DNA from: Oscillatoriales cyanobacterium CG2_30_40_61
GTDB taxonomy: Bacteria; Cyanobacteriota; Cyanobacteriia; Cyanobacteriales; Microcoleaceae
Direction of reading: 5' to 3'
NCBI GenBank assembly: GCA_001873365.1
Contig: MNYZ01000059.1
Location: forward strand, 1-45,956
DNA length: 45,956 nt
Under the pieces are notes generated by a model, which did not search any database, was not told where the DNA came from, and was given only the letters and a program-made list of their open reading frames with translations. Of this stretch, positions 1 to 9,161 are shown piece by piece (position 1 is the stretch's first letter; each line of letters opens with the position of its first letter). A program made the translations under genes and the position numbers.

Positions 1-44
1 ATTGGGGCAACCACGGGGGGATGGGGGCAACCACGGGGGGATGG
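1..44. repeat. 20-bp tandem repeat at window edge
   Basis: A G-rich 20-bp unit (GGGGCAACCACGGGGGGATG) occurs twice in tandem and then breaks down. It may continue outside the window. No reading frame is evident. Short GGGTAAT repeats follow at about 73-92. Confidence 0.7.
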
Positions 45-121
45 CCCCTACAAAGAATGAAACAGCCCTGGGTAATGGGTAATGGGTTAACTGAATGCCA
101 AAAGCCCGGAAATTTATTTCT

Positions 122-157
122 GGGTGTAGAGACTTTGCATGCAACGTCTCTACACCC
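122..157. terminator. 36-nt near-perfect palindrome downstream of hemB
   Basis: Positions 122-133 pair with 146-157 (GGGTGTAGAGAC / GTCTCTACACCC). The centre TTGCATGCAA is also self-complementary, so only one base pair in 36 nt is mismatched. It lies about 40 nt beyond the hemB stop on the minus strand, so it may end that transcript. There is no clear T tract, and it could equally be an interspersed palindromic repeat. Confidence 0.45.
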
Positions 158-194
158 GGGCTATAATTAGGTGTTGTCAGTTGAAGTTGACTGC

Positions 195-1241
<1,047 letters not shown>

Positions 1242-1393
1242 TTAATTATCCCATTTGGGTGGGTTCTGGATCTCCCTAAGTTGTTAATAAATGTAACGAT
1301 TTTAAAAAAATAGCAAAATTCCTAGGACTGCAACAGTCTAGTTAACAAATCAGCCTACAATGACTCCAAGAGTGTCTATTGCCTTTTTTATTT

Positions 1394-3517
1394 ATGATTA
1401 GCAACTTATATATTACTAGCATTGAACCCGATAGCGGTAAATCCTTAATTCTGTTAGGAATCATGGAATTACTCTCGAAACGCATCCGACGGTTAGGATT
1501 TTTCCGGCCGATTATTCAGGCGGGAACTCAACTAGATAATGATATTGAACTAATTCGTAGTCGCTATCATTTGGAGTTTCCCTATCAAGATTATTATGGC
1601 GTAACCCATGAAGAAACCTGGACTTTAATTGCAGAAGGACAGTTTGAAGAAATCCTGAAACGGATTATTGAGAAATATAAAGATTTAGAAGAAAAATGTG
1701 ATTTTATTGTCTGTGAAGGCACGGATTTTACTGATATTATTTCTGCTTTTGAATTTAACTTTAATGCCGAAATTGCTAATCAACTCGACGCACCGATTTT
1801 ATTGGTAGCAAATGGACAGGGAAAAAGTCAAGAAGAGTTGATTAGTAGTGTTAAAAGTGAACGGAAAGCCTTTATAGAAAAGGATTTAACCCTGGTAGCA
1901 ACCATAGTTAATCGGATTTCTCCCGAACAATTTAAATCCGTTTTTCAAGAATTAGCAAAAATTTGGTCTTATGATGATCCAGTTTTTACTTTACCAGAAA
2001 TAGAAGCTCTTTCTAAACCCACCGTAGGGGAAATTGTGACTGCCCTTCAGGGTAAATTTGTCCATGGCGATCCCGAACAATTAAAACAGGAAGTATTATC
2101 ATTTAAAGTGGCAGCGATGCACGTGCCTGATTTTCTTGATCATATTCGAGAAGGTTGTTTAATTATTACCCCAGGCGATCGGGCTGATATTATTTTAGCT
2201 TGTTTAGCGTCGGCTTTTTCAGAAACTTACCCGAATATTGCCGGAATTATTTTAACCGGGGGGTTGGAATTGCCACCCTCTGTGCAAAAACTAATTCAAG
2301 GGTTTAAAAAATGGACAGTGCCGATGTTTACGGTAGAAAGCGATACCTACAATACCGCCACCATCATTAATAATATTCACTCAAAAATCACCCCCGATAA
2401 TGAACGAAAAATTGCCTCAGCTTTAGGACTATTTGAAAATCATATTGATAGCTCTAAAATTGAAAAACGGATTGCTTTATCCCATTCTTACCGAATTACT
2501 CCGATTATGTTCGAGTATCAACTGGTAGCCCGAGCTAAGAAACAACGTCAACATATTGTCTTACCCGAAGGCACAGAAGAACGGATTTTAAAAGCCAGTG
2601 AAATTCTATTAAGACGAGGAATTGTCGATATTACTTTATTAGGAAGTCCCGAAGAAATTAGAGAAAAAGCAACTTCACTGGGCTTAAAATTAGAAGGGGT
2701 AAATATTGTTAATCCCATGACCTCTCCTTGGCATGAAGACTATGCTCAAACCTATTATCAACTGCGAAAACATAAGGGAATTACGGAAGATTGTGCCCTA
2801 GATGTGATGCACGATTTGAGTTATTTTGGCACAATGATGGTCTATAAAGGCATGGCTGATGGCATGGTTTCCGGGGCTGTTCATACCACCGGACATACGA
2901 TTCGTCCGGCCTTAGAATTTATCAAAACTCAACCGGGATGTTCGATTGTTTCTAGTGTGTTTTTTATGTGTTTAGAAGACCGGGTTTTAGTCTATGGAGA
3001 TTGTGCAGTAAATCCCAATCCTAACCCCCAACAATTAGCCGATATTGCGATTACTTCCGCTTTAACTGCCGAACAATTTGGAGTTGAACCTTTAGTCGCA
3101 ATGTTATCCTATTCTACTGGAGAATCAGGACAGGGAAAAGATGTGGATAAAGTTCGAGAGGCTACCCTAATTGCCCGTCAATTACGCCCTGATTTAAAAA
3201 TAGAAGGCCCCATCCAATATGATGCGGCTGTTGATGAAGGGGTAGCTCAAACTAAACTACCAGGAAGCGAAGTAGCTGGACACGCAACAGTATTTATTTT
3301 CCCCGATTTAAACACCGGAAATAATACTTATAAAGCCGTACAAAGGTCTGCGAATGCTGTTGCCATTGGCCCGGTTTTACAAGGGTTAAATAAACCAGTT
3401 AATGATTTAAGTCGGGGCTGTACGATTACCGATATTGTCAATACCGTTGCCATTACCGCCATTCAAGCCCAGGGTATGAACTCTGGCGATGGGGGGGGTG
3501 AGGTTTCAATGGGCTAA
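1394..3517 (+). CDS. pta: Phosphate acetyltransferase, long form
   Basis: Interconverts acetyl-CoA and acetyl phosphate, linking central carbon flux to acetate formation. The 707-residue protein has the three-part long form: an N-terminal BioD-like P-loop region (EPDSGKS at residues 11-17), a DRTGG-type middle region around residues 200-330, and a C-terminal PTA/PTB catalytic domain from about residue 375 (HIVLPEGTEERILKA, SYSTGESGQGKD, QYDAAVDEGVA). The ATG at 1394 places the P-loop strand next to the N-terminus as in homologues; an upstream in-frame TTG at 1379 would add only five residues. No ackA is present in the window. Confidence 0.95.
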   Translation: MISNLYITSIEPDSGKSLILLGIMELLSKRIRRLGFFRPIIQAGTQLDNDIELIRSRYHLEFPYQDYYGVTHEETWTLIAEGQFEEILKRIIEKYKDLEEKCDFIVCEGTDFTDIISAFEFNFNAEIANQLDAPILLVANGQGKSQEELISSVKSERKAFIEKDLTLVATIVNRISPEQFKSVFQELAKIWSYDDPVFTLPEIEALSKPTVGEIVTALQGKFVHGDPEQLKQEVLSFKVAAMHVPDFLDHIREGCLIITPGDRADIILACLASAFSETYPNIAGIILTGGLELPPSVQKLIQGFKKWTVPMFTVESDTYNTATIINNIHSKITPDNERKIASALGLFENHIDSSKIEKRIALSHSYRITPIMFEYQLVARAKKQRQHIVLPEGTEERILKASEILLRRGIVDITLLGSPEEIREKATSLGLKLEGVNIVNPMTSPWHEDYAQTYYQLRKHKGITEDCALDVMHDLSYFGTMMVYKGMADGMVSGAVHTTGHTIRPALEFIKTQPGCSIVSSVFFMCLEDRVLVYGDCAVNPNPNPQQLADIAITSALTAEQFGVEPLVAMLSYSTGESGQGKDVDKVREATLIARQLRPDLKIEGPIQYDAAVDEGVAQTKLPGSEVAGHATVFIFPDLNTGNNTYKAVQRSANAVAIGPVLQGLNKPVNDLSRGCTITDIVNTVAITAIQAQGMNSGDGGGEVSMG

Positions 3518-3580
3518 TTCCTGGTTTGATTTGTGCAGGGGATGATTATGCTTAATCCTCTAGAGAAAAGTATAATAGAG

Positions 3581-3738
3581 TATTCAATCTCAAGGAAAAA
3601 CAATGACTGAAAAATGGGGAGTTGATGTTAAAGTATGGGGGAGGAGGTCACGAAAACGCCGGAACTTGCCAAATTGATAATACTAAAGCTCCGGAAATTT
3701 TACAGGAATTAATCAGTAAAATTAATCAAGACGGTTGA
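3581..3738 (+). pseudogene. Decayed C-terminal remnant of a DHH-family phosphoesterase
   Basis: Three successive frames carry pieces of one recognisable tail: YSISRKN (frame a, from 3581), KWGVDVKV (frame b), then LKYGGGGHENAGTCQI continuing to a stop at 3738 (frame c). The GGGGHxNAG motif is the substrate-binding loop of the DHHA1 domain of DHH/DHHA1 phosphoesterases. No catalytic DHH part lies upstream, since pta ends at 3517. The remnant is thus broken by frameshifts or deletions and lacks its 5' portion. The rest of 3518-3961 shows nothing else convincing. Confidence 0.5.
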
Positions 3739-3961
3739 TTTTTAGGGTCTGATTTATTGGGCTGTTTCATGTTTTAAAATTATAACCTAGTTTTTGGCGA
3801 TAACATTTGAAACAGGGCAGCTATAGCAAGAGGCAAGAGGCAATGGACAATGGTCAGAAAGTCTTAATATAATTAGGTTTGAAGGTCTGGTTGATGTCCT
3901 AACTCTCTTGACTACTGCTATATCTGGATTTTCCATATTTTTAGAAATAAGATCGCAAATT

Positions 3962-6688
3962 ATGACTAAAGTTAAAAAAATCAAACGTCTTTTTTTATTG
4001 GGATTAATCTCATTTTTAATCGTCATTTTACAATTATCTCAGGTGCAGGCTCAGGAGGTTTATTTCTCCCAATTCACAGAAGATTTAGTCACAGAAGAAG
4101 TTACCCAACCCCCCAGGGAGCGATTGATTCAAGACAGTAAAAAATCAGAAGGTTTATTTACTGTTTATCATCATAAATCGGGTAAGGTTTATTTAGAATT
4201 AAAACCCGAACAGTTAAACCAAGATTTTTTATGTTTTGTTACCTTAGAATCAGGGCTGGGAGCATCGGGAATTTTTAGTGGATATCATCTCAGAGATATT
4301 TTATTTCAATTCCGTTATCTACAGAATAAAATTCAATTTGTTGTTCCTAATATTAATTTTCGTACCCAGGAAAATGATCCTCAAATTGCTTCTTTAAATC
4401 GTTCCTTAAGTGAATCTGTTTTAAAAGTTTTACCGATTTTAACTATTGATCCTCAAAGCAAAAATATATTAATTGAAATTGGTGATTTATTCAATGGAGA
4501 AGGAGATTTACCGGGATTAATGCTGCAATTTTCATCGGTTTTAAAAAATCATTATATGATTGATCCTAGTAAATCATATATTTCTGAAATTCAAACCTTT
4601 CCAGAAAATGTTGAAATTGAATCGGTATTTGGATTTTCTTTAGAACCCTATGCCGATCAACAATATATTTCTACTTTACCCGATAACCGCAGCTTTAATT
4701 TAAAAGTTCGTTATAGTTTATTAGCCGTTCCCTACCGTAATAATTATCGTCCTCGGTTAGCCGATGAACGAGTTGGATATTTTACAACAACCTATAGAAA
4801 TCTATCCAAACAGAATGAAACCGCGGCGACAGTTCGTTATATTAATCGCTGGAATTTACAAAAACAAGACCCCAATGCTGATTTTTCTCCTCCAGTGAAA
4901 CCGATTAAATTTTGGATTGAAAATACTGTTCCTTTAAACTATAGAGAAGCCATTAGAGAGGGGATTTTATTTTGGAATCAAGCCTTTGAAAAACTGGGAT
5001 TTATCAATGCCATTCAAGTCGAACAAATGCCCGACAATGCCCCTTGGAACCCCGCAGATGTTCGTTATAATACCATTCGTTGGTCTACCTCCTTTAATGC
5101 TGAATTTGCTGGTTATGGCCCTATTCATATTAACCCTTTAACCGGAGAAATTTTAGATGCAGATATTATCATAGAAAGTAATCTGATCAGAGAGTTACCA
5201 AATCAAATAGATTCATTTTTAGATGGAAATAATTCTAATACTCCTGAATTAAGTTCAGCCAATCAACTATGCCCCATGGGATTATCTGCCTATGCGATCG
5301 CTGATCAATCTCAATCTGAACAAAATCAAAAACCTCGATCTAATTCCACCAATGAGTTATGCTTTTATCGGGCAGCAAATCAACAATTGACCCTAGGAAA
5401 AACAGCCCTATCTCTTTTAGGAAATGTCATGGCTAATAGCCCGAAAATGGAAATTTATACTCAGCAATATTTACGATCTTTAATTGCCCATGAAGTCGGA
5501 CATACCCTGGGATTAAGACATAATTTTCAGGGGAGTACCTTCCTATCTCCAGAGGAATTAAATAATCCTGAAATTACCCAGACCCAGGGATTAGTAAGTT
5601 CAATTATGGATTATGTTCCGGTTAATTTAGCTCCCCAAGGAACAACCCAGGGAGATTATTTTCCCACCCAAATAGGGCCCTATGATCAATGGGTAATTCA
5701 ATACGGTTATCAACCCATAGTTAGTACAACGCCCCAGGGAGAATGGCAAAAACTACAGGAGATTGCTAAACGATCAATTGAACCACAATTAGCCTATGGA
5801 ACCGATGAAGACCTATGGGATTTTATTGATCCGGCAACTAATACAACAGATTTAAGTAATAATATGTTGCAATATTCCCAATGGCAATTTGATAATGCTA
5901 TTCAGATGTGGAAACGCTTAGAAAAATATACCCCACCTTCGGGAGAAGGGTCTAATAAAATGCTGAGAATGTTCAACACAATTTTTAACTATTATACCCT
6001 TCAAACCACAACTTTAATGCTTTATATAGGAGGACAATCTTTTACTCGAATACCGGGGGGAGGAGCCAGCAGTCGTTTACCTTTTGAACCAATTCCTATT
6101 GAAAAACAACGCCAAGCTTTAAAACTCTTAGAAACCTATGTTTTTAATGATCGGATCTTTAATTTTTCTCCTAATTTATTAAACCAATTAGCCCCCGCCC
6201 GTTGGTTAGACTGGGCAAATCCCGATCAGGATAGTGACTTGGGTTATCCTATTTTTAGTCAAATCAGTAGGTTTCAACGTTCTATTTTAAGAAGTGTATT
6301 ATCTCCAACTCGCTTATTTAGATTGAGAGAGTTAGAATTAAAAACAACAGCAAATAATGCTCTCACCCTACCCGAATTATTTGAAACCTTACAAAATGGA
6401 ATCTGGACGGAAATTTTAGCCCCGAATGGAACCATGGAAATTTCTAGTATTCGGCGTTCTTTACAACGGGAACATTTAGATATTTTAAGTAATATGGTAT
6501 TAGGAAAAATTGCGATTCCTGAAGATGCCGAAACCCTAGCTTGGTATCAGCTTAAACAGTTGAATAATCAGTTAGCAAACACCTTAAAACGGAATAAAAA
6601 TAGGATGAATGCTTATACCTTAGCCCATGTAGAACAAACTAATAATCGGATTCAGAAAGTCTTAGAATCCGAGGTAATATCGTACTAA
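3962..6688 (+). CDS. Secreted zinc-dependent metalloprotease (metzincin-like, DUF5117/DUF4953-type)
   Basis: Predicted exported zinc protease of 908 residues. A signal peptide covers residues 1-29 (basic KVKKIKR, hydrophobic core, then VQAQ). The zinc motif HEVGHTLGLRHN begins at H510 and matches the extended metzincin pattern HExxHxxGxxH. A Met-turn candidate, SIMDYVP, lies at M549. The large N-terminal region with a DUF5117-like beta-rich segment and the long C-terminal tail fit the DUF5117/DUF4953 zinc-dependent metalloprotease family, common in cyanobacteria and Bacteroidetes. The ATG at 3962 is chosen because the signal peptide starts there; an in-frame TTG at 3908 would add 18 residues before it. 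The substrate is unknown. Confidence 0.85.
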   Translation: MTKVKKIKRLFLLGLISFLIVILQLSQVQAQEVYFSQFTEDLVTEEVTQPPRERLIQDSKKSEGLFTVYHHKSGKVYLELKPEQLNQDFLCFVTLESGLGASGIFSGYHLRDILFQFRYLQNKIQFVVPNINFRTQENDPQIASLNRSLSESVLKVLPILTIDPQSKNILIEIGDLFNGEGDLPGLMLQFSSVLKNHYMIDPSKSYISEIQTFPENVEIESVFGFSLEPYADQQYISTLPDNRSFNLKVRYSLLAVPYRNNYRPRLADERVGYFTTTYRNLSKQNETAATVRYINRWNLQKQDPNADFSPPVKPIKFWIENTVPLNYREAIREGILFWNQAFEKLGFINAIQVEQMPDNAPWNPADVRYNTIRWSTSFNAEFAGYGPIHINPLTGEILDADIIIESNLIRELPNQIDSFLDGNNSNTPELSSANQLCPMGLSAYAIADQSQSEQNQKPRSNSTNELCFYRAANQQLTLGKTALSLLGNVMANSPKMEIYTQQYLRSLIAHEVGHTLGLRHNFQGSTFLSPEELNNPEITQTQGLVSSIMDYVPVNLAPQGTTQGDYFPTQIGPYDQWVIQYGYQPIVSTTPQGEWQKLQEIAKRSIEPQLAYGTDEDLWDFIDPATNTTDLSNNMLQYSQWQFDNAIQMWKRLEKYTPPSGEGSNKMLRMFNTIFNYYTLQTTTLMLYIGGQSFTRIPGGGASSRLPFEPIPIEKQRQALKLLETYVFNDRIFNFSPNLLNQLAPARWLDWANPDQDSDLGYPIFSQISRFQRSILRSVLSPTRLFRLRELELKTTANNALTLPELFETLQNGIWTEILAPNGTMEISSIRRSLQREHLDILSNMVLGKIAIPEDAETLAWYQLKQLNNQLANTLKRNKNRMNAYTLAHVEQTNNRIQKVLESEVISY

Positions 6689-6750
6689 CTTTGGATTTAA
6701 TTAACAGGTGATACCGGGGCAGAAAATACAACTTCAAATCAACCTCTATC

Positions 6751-6830
6751 TATTCCTGAACTTGAAAATTTAGGAAATATTTATTTCAGTCAAAAACAAT
6801 TTTAAAAAGCGATTTATGTTAAAATTAGAA
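6751..6830 (+). pseudogene. Possible TPR-coding remnant in the 6689-7008 gap
   Basis: The stretch reads as LENLGNIYFSQKQF, a stop, then KAIYVKI. This looks like one TPR helix pair (LGNIYxSQKQFxKAI) interrupted by a stop codon. There is no start, no ribosome site and no continuation. The rest of the 320-bp gap between the metalloprotease and the binding-protein gene shows nothing recognisable. Confidence 0.25.
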
Positions 6831-7008
6831 TAGGAGTACCCGGCGATCGCAAATTTAAAAACGGTTATTAATTTTATTTATACCTGCTATTTCTAGTCTT
6901 TTTTGTTGCGGTGTTGCCTATTTTCTTTGTGTTTTCCCCTTGCCTTGAGTTGCCAATTAATGCTATAGGATGACAGGACGTTCTAATCTGCTAAAGAATC
7001 TAACACCA

Positions 7009-7872
7009 ATGGACAAAAAACTTGCTATTTCTCTCTTGAGTCTTCTTTTTACCGTTAGTTTTCCCCTCTCGGTTTGGGCTGAAACCGTATTAGAAAAAGT
7101 CAATCGCACCGGGGTACTAACGGCCGGGGTGAGGACAGATGCGGTTCCCTTTGGTTATACGGACAAAAATAATAGTTTGCAAGGGTATTCCGTTGATTTA
7201 ATTAAATTGATTCAACAGCGCCTAGAAAAACAACTGAATAAACCAATTAAATTAGAATTAAAAACCGTTACCTTAAAAAATCGATTTGAACAGGTAGAAA
7301 AAGGTCAATTAGATATTGTCTGTGAGGCCACCAGTATTACCTCAGAACGAGAACAACAGGTTGATTTTTCTACGCCCTATTTTACCTCGGGGATTCAACT
7401 TTTAGCTAGGGAAGCGGATGCAGAACGTTTAAACCCAACCCGAACTTCCGAAACCCAATTACAAACAATCCGAGAAAATAATATTACCGTGGGATTTTTA
7501 TTGGGGACAACCACCGATGATCAATTCCGTCCGGTTTATCCCGAAGCAAAATGGCAAGTTGTGGGGAGTCGTACCGATGGAATTCGTCGATTAAAAGCCG
7601 AAGAAATTGATTTAGTTGCTAGTGATGGGATTCTTTTATTAGGTGAATTATGGCGACAAGGACTAGACTTTAAACAGTTTCGTTTAGTCCCAGAACAACC
7701 TCTAACCTTTGAAAATTACGGTTGTATTTTACCTAAAAATAGTGCTCAATGGGGAAATTTAGTTAATCAAACAATTACCAGCGAAGCCAATACTCAACTC
7801 TGGAATAAATGGTTTGATCCGAAAACCGGGCGTTTTCCTTATCAACGGTTTCAAACCAGTACAAAACCTTAA
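7009..7872 (+). CDS. Periplasmic amino acid-type ABC transporter substrate-binding protein
   Basis: The 287-residue protein belongs to the type 3 solute-binding family (SBP_bac_3, GlnH/HisJ-like). It has a signal peptide at residues 1-25 (MDKKLAIS, hydrophobic stretch, SVWAE). The mature start VLEKVNRTGVLTAGVRTDAVPFGY is the classic first strand of the fold. GYSVDLIK and ERxxQVDFSTPYF correspond to the ligand cleft and the family signature. The ATG at 7009 is chosen over the ATG at 6970 because it puts the signal peptide at the N-terminus. No permease or ATPase gene is adjacent, so it is an orphan binding protein. A hairpin terminator follows directly. Confidence 0.88.
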   Translation: MDKKLAISLLSLLFTVSFPLSVWAETVLEKVNRTGVLTAGVRTDAVPFGYTDKNNSLQGYSVDLIKLIQQRLEKQLNKPIKLELKTVTLKNRFEQVEKGQLDIVCEATSITSEREQQVDFSTPYFTSGIQLLAREADAERLNPTRTSETQLQTIRENNITVGFLLGTTTDDQFRPVYPEAKWQVVGSRTDGIRRLKAEEIDLVASDGILLLGELWRQGLDFKQFRLVPEQPLTFENYGCILPKNSAQWGNLVNQTITSEANTQLWNKWFDPKTGRFPYQRFQTSTKP

Positions 7873-7882
7873 CAAAAACAGA

Positions 7883-7920
7883 ACTACAGGTTGTTATTCC
7901 TGTAGTCCTGTTTTGGGGTT
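7883..7920 (+). terminator. Rho-independent-type terminator after the binding-protein gene
   Basis: An 8-bp perfect stem, ACTACAGG at 7883-7890 with CCTGTAGT at 7899-7906, has an 8-nt loop and is followed by a T-rich stretch (CCTGTTTTGGGGTTTT). It begins about 10 nt after the stop and sits between two convergent genes. Confidence 0.7.
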
Positions 7921-7940
7921 TTAAGAGTAATTGATAATTC

Positions 7941-8138
7941 CTATTCAACCACATGAATCAAACCTCGTTGCAGACGCTCAAAAATTTTATCAATATAGGA
8001 ATGTTCTTCTGAAGTTAATCCGTCTTTGGAGAGTAATAACGACATTAATAACCGTTGGTTATTGCGGGTAATTTTTCGAGAACAAAAAATTTGATTAACC
8101 AACTTTTCGACACTAATAGAGGGTTCCGTTATTAACAT
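7941..8138 (-). CDS. Small conserved cyanobacterial protein
   Basis: A 65-residue protein of unknown function, predicted helical and without a membrane segment. The pattern SRKITRxxQRLLMSLLLSK followed by EEHSYIDKIFERLQRGL is recalled from small cyanobacterial hypotheticals, often next to regulators, but no role is assigned. The start could be ATG 8138 (MLITEPS) or ATG 8147, three residues upstream. It diverges from the pentapeptide/TPR gene, and the region between holds CRP-like boxes. Confidence 0.7.
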   Translation of the reverse strand: MLITEPSISVEKLVNQIFCSRKITRNNQRLLMSLLLSKDGLTSEEHSYIDKIFERLQRGLIHVVE

Positions 8139-8223
8139 GGTTAGCACCTACAACCTAATGGCTTCCGATCTTAATTATCCCTTTAATTTCTCATTTTGCC
8201 TGTGATACAACAACTCAAATCAG

Positions 8224-8262
8224 TGTGATTAAACTCACTTTTTAAGTGTGATTTTGATCAAC
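8224..8262. promoter_or_regulatory. Two tandem CRP-like operator candidates
   Basis: The first box is TGTGATTAAACTCACT (8224-8239); the second is TGTGATTTTGATCAAC (8247-8262). Both fit TGTGA-N6-TCAnn, the CRP half-site arrangement used by cyanobacterial cAMP receptor proteins such as SyCRP1. The first matches 9 of the 10 defined bases. The centres are 23 bp apart, 100-138 bp before the ATG at 8362 and about 85-125 bp from the divergent start at 8138. A possible TAAAAT minus-10 lies at 8279-8284. Function is inferred from pattern only. Confidence 0.4.
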
Positions 8263-8361
8263 TTAACCCAAATAGAGATAAAATGGAAAGTCCGTATGGA
8301 AACCGTAGCAATTACCCAGACAATATTTTATCATAGCTACAATCCCCTTTTGGTCTGTCCT

Positions 8362-9129
8362 ATGAAACAGAAAATTGTAGCTGGTGTTGCGCTGTGGGTG
8401 GCACTCAGTCCCCTAACTCCAGCACAGGCCGAAAACTTACAACAGACTCAACAACTTTTGTCAACCAAACAATGTCAAAATTGTGACCTCAGTGGTGCGG
8501 GTTTGGTGCTGGCTAACTTAGTTGGTGCTAACCTGAATGGGGCTAACCTGGTGGGAGCCAATCTCAGCCGAGCTAACCTCACCGGAGCCGATCTACAGGG
8601 GGCTAACCTGGCTGGGGCGAGTTTATTTGGAGCCAACTTAACCGGAGCCAACTTAACCGGAGCCAACCTCAACGGCACAGATTTAAGAAGTTCCTATCTC
8701 AGTAATGCGATTTTAGATGCTAAAAGTATTAATAATGCTCAGTTAGTCGGTGTGGTGGGACTTCCGGCAAGTGTGGGCGATGCCGAGGACTTTTACCGTC
8801 TGGGAGTCGGTGAAGCCAAGGCAGGTAATTATGTAAACGCTATTGATTTTTATAACCAAGCATTGAGATTAGACGAAAAATTAGCCGCCGCCTATTTTGC
8901 TCGCAGTATGGCACTGGCGGATTTAGGAAATTTAACCGGGGCCCTCGCTGACGCCAAACAAGCCGAACAACTCTATAAAACCTTAAATTCTCCAGAGGGT
9001 GAACAAGTTGCTCTCCAGTTAGTTGAAACCTTGGAATATCGACTGAATCCCGAGGAAAATAAGCCTCGCGGTGGATTTATGGGAATGTTAGAATCGGCGG
9101 CTCCAATGTTATTAAGGTTACTGTTTTAA
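8362..9129 (+). CDS. Secreted pentapeptide-repeat protein with TPR segment
   Basis: A 255-residue exported protein. Residues 1-24 are a signal peptide ([14 protein letters not shown] ... AQAE). Next comes a cysteine pair (QCQNCDL) and then about 18 A(N/D)LxG pentapeptide repeats, which form a right-handed quadrilateral beta-helix. After the helix, residues around 145-205 ([27 protein letters not shown]) are TPR-like. The combination is common in cyanobacteria and suggests a periplasmic or thylakoid-lumen scaffold, with no enzymatic role apparent. The ATG at 8362 is chosen for the signal peptide; an in-frame GTG at 8248 would add 38 poorly coding residues. It may lead an operon with the next two genes (gaps of 32 and 51 bp). 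Confidence 0.85.
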   Translation: MKQKIVAGVALWVALSPLTPAQAENLQQTQQLLSTKQCQNCDLSGAGLVLANLVGANLNGANLVGANLSRANLTGADLQGANLAGASLFGANLTGANLTGANLNGTDLRSSYLSNAILDAKSINNAQLVGVVGLPASVGDAEDFYRLGVGEAKAGNYVNAIDFYNQALRLDEKLAAAYFARSMALADLGNLTGALADAKQAEQLYKTLNSPEGEQVALQLVETLEYRLNPEENKPRGGFMGMLESAAPMLLRLLF

Positions 9130-9161
9130 TTAATAAAAAAATTACAGGAGGGCATCAATAA

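Noticed and set aside
3787-4026. Minus-strand 79-codon frame before the metalloprotease
   Set aside because: It overlaps the signal-peptide coding region of the real gene and has no recognisable product.
8475-8678. Minus-strand frame rich in RLAP repeats
   Set aside because: It is the shadow of the plus-strand pentapeptide repeats.
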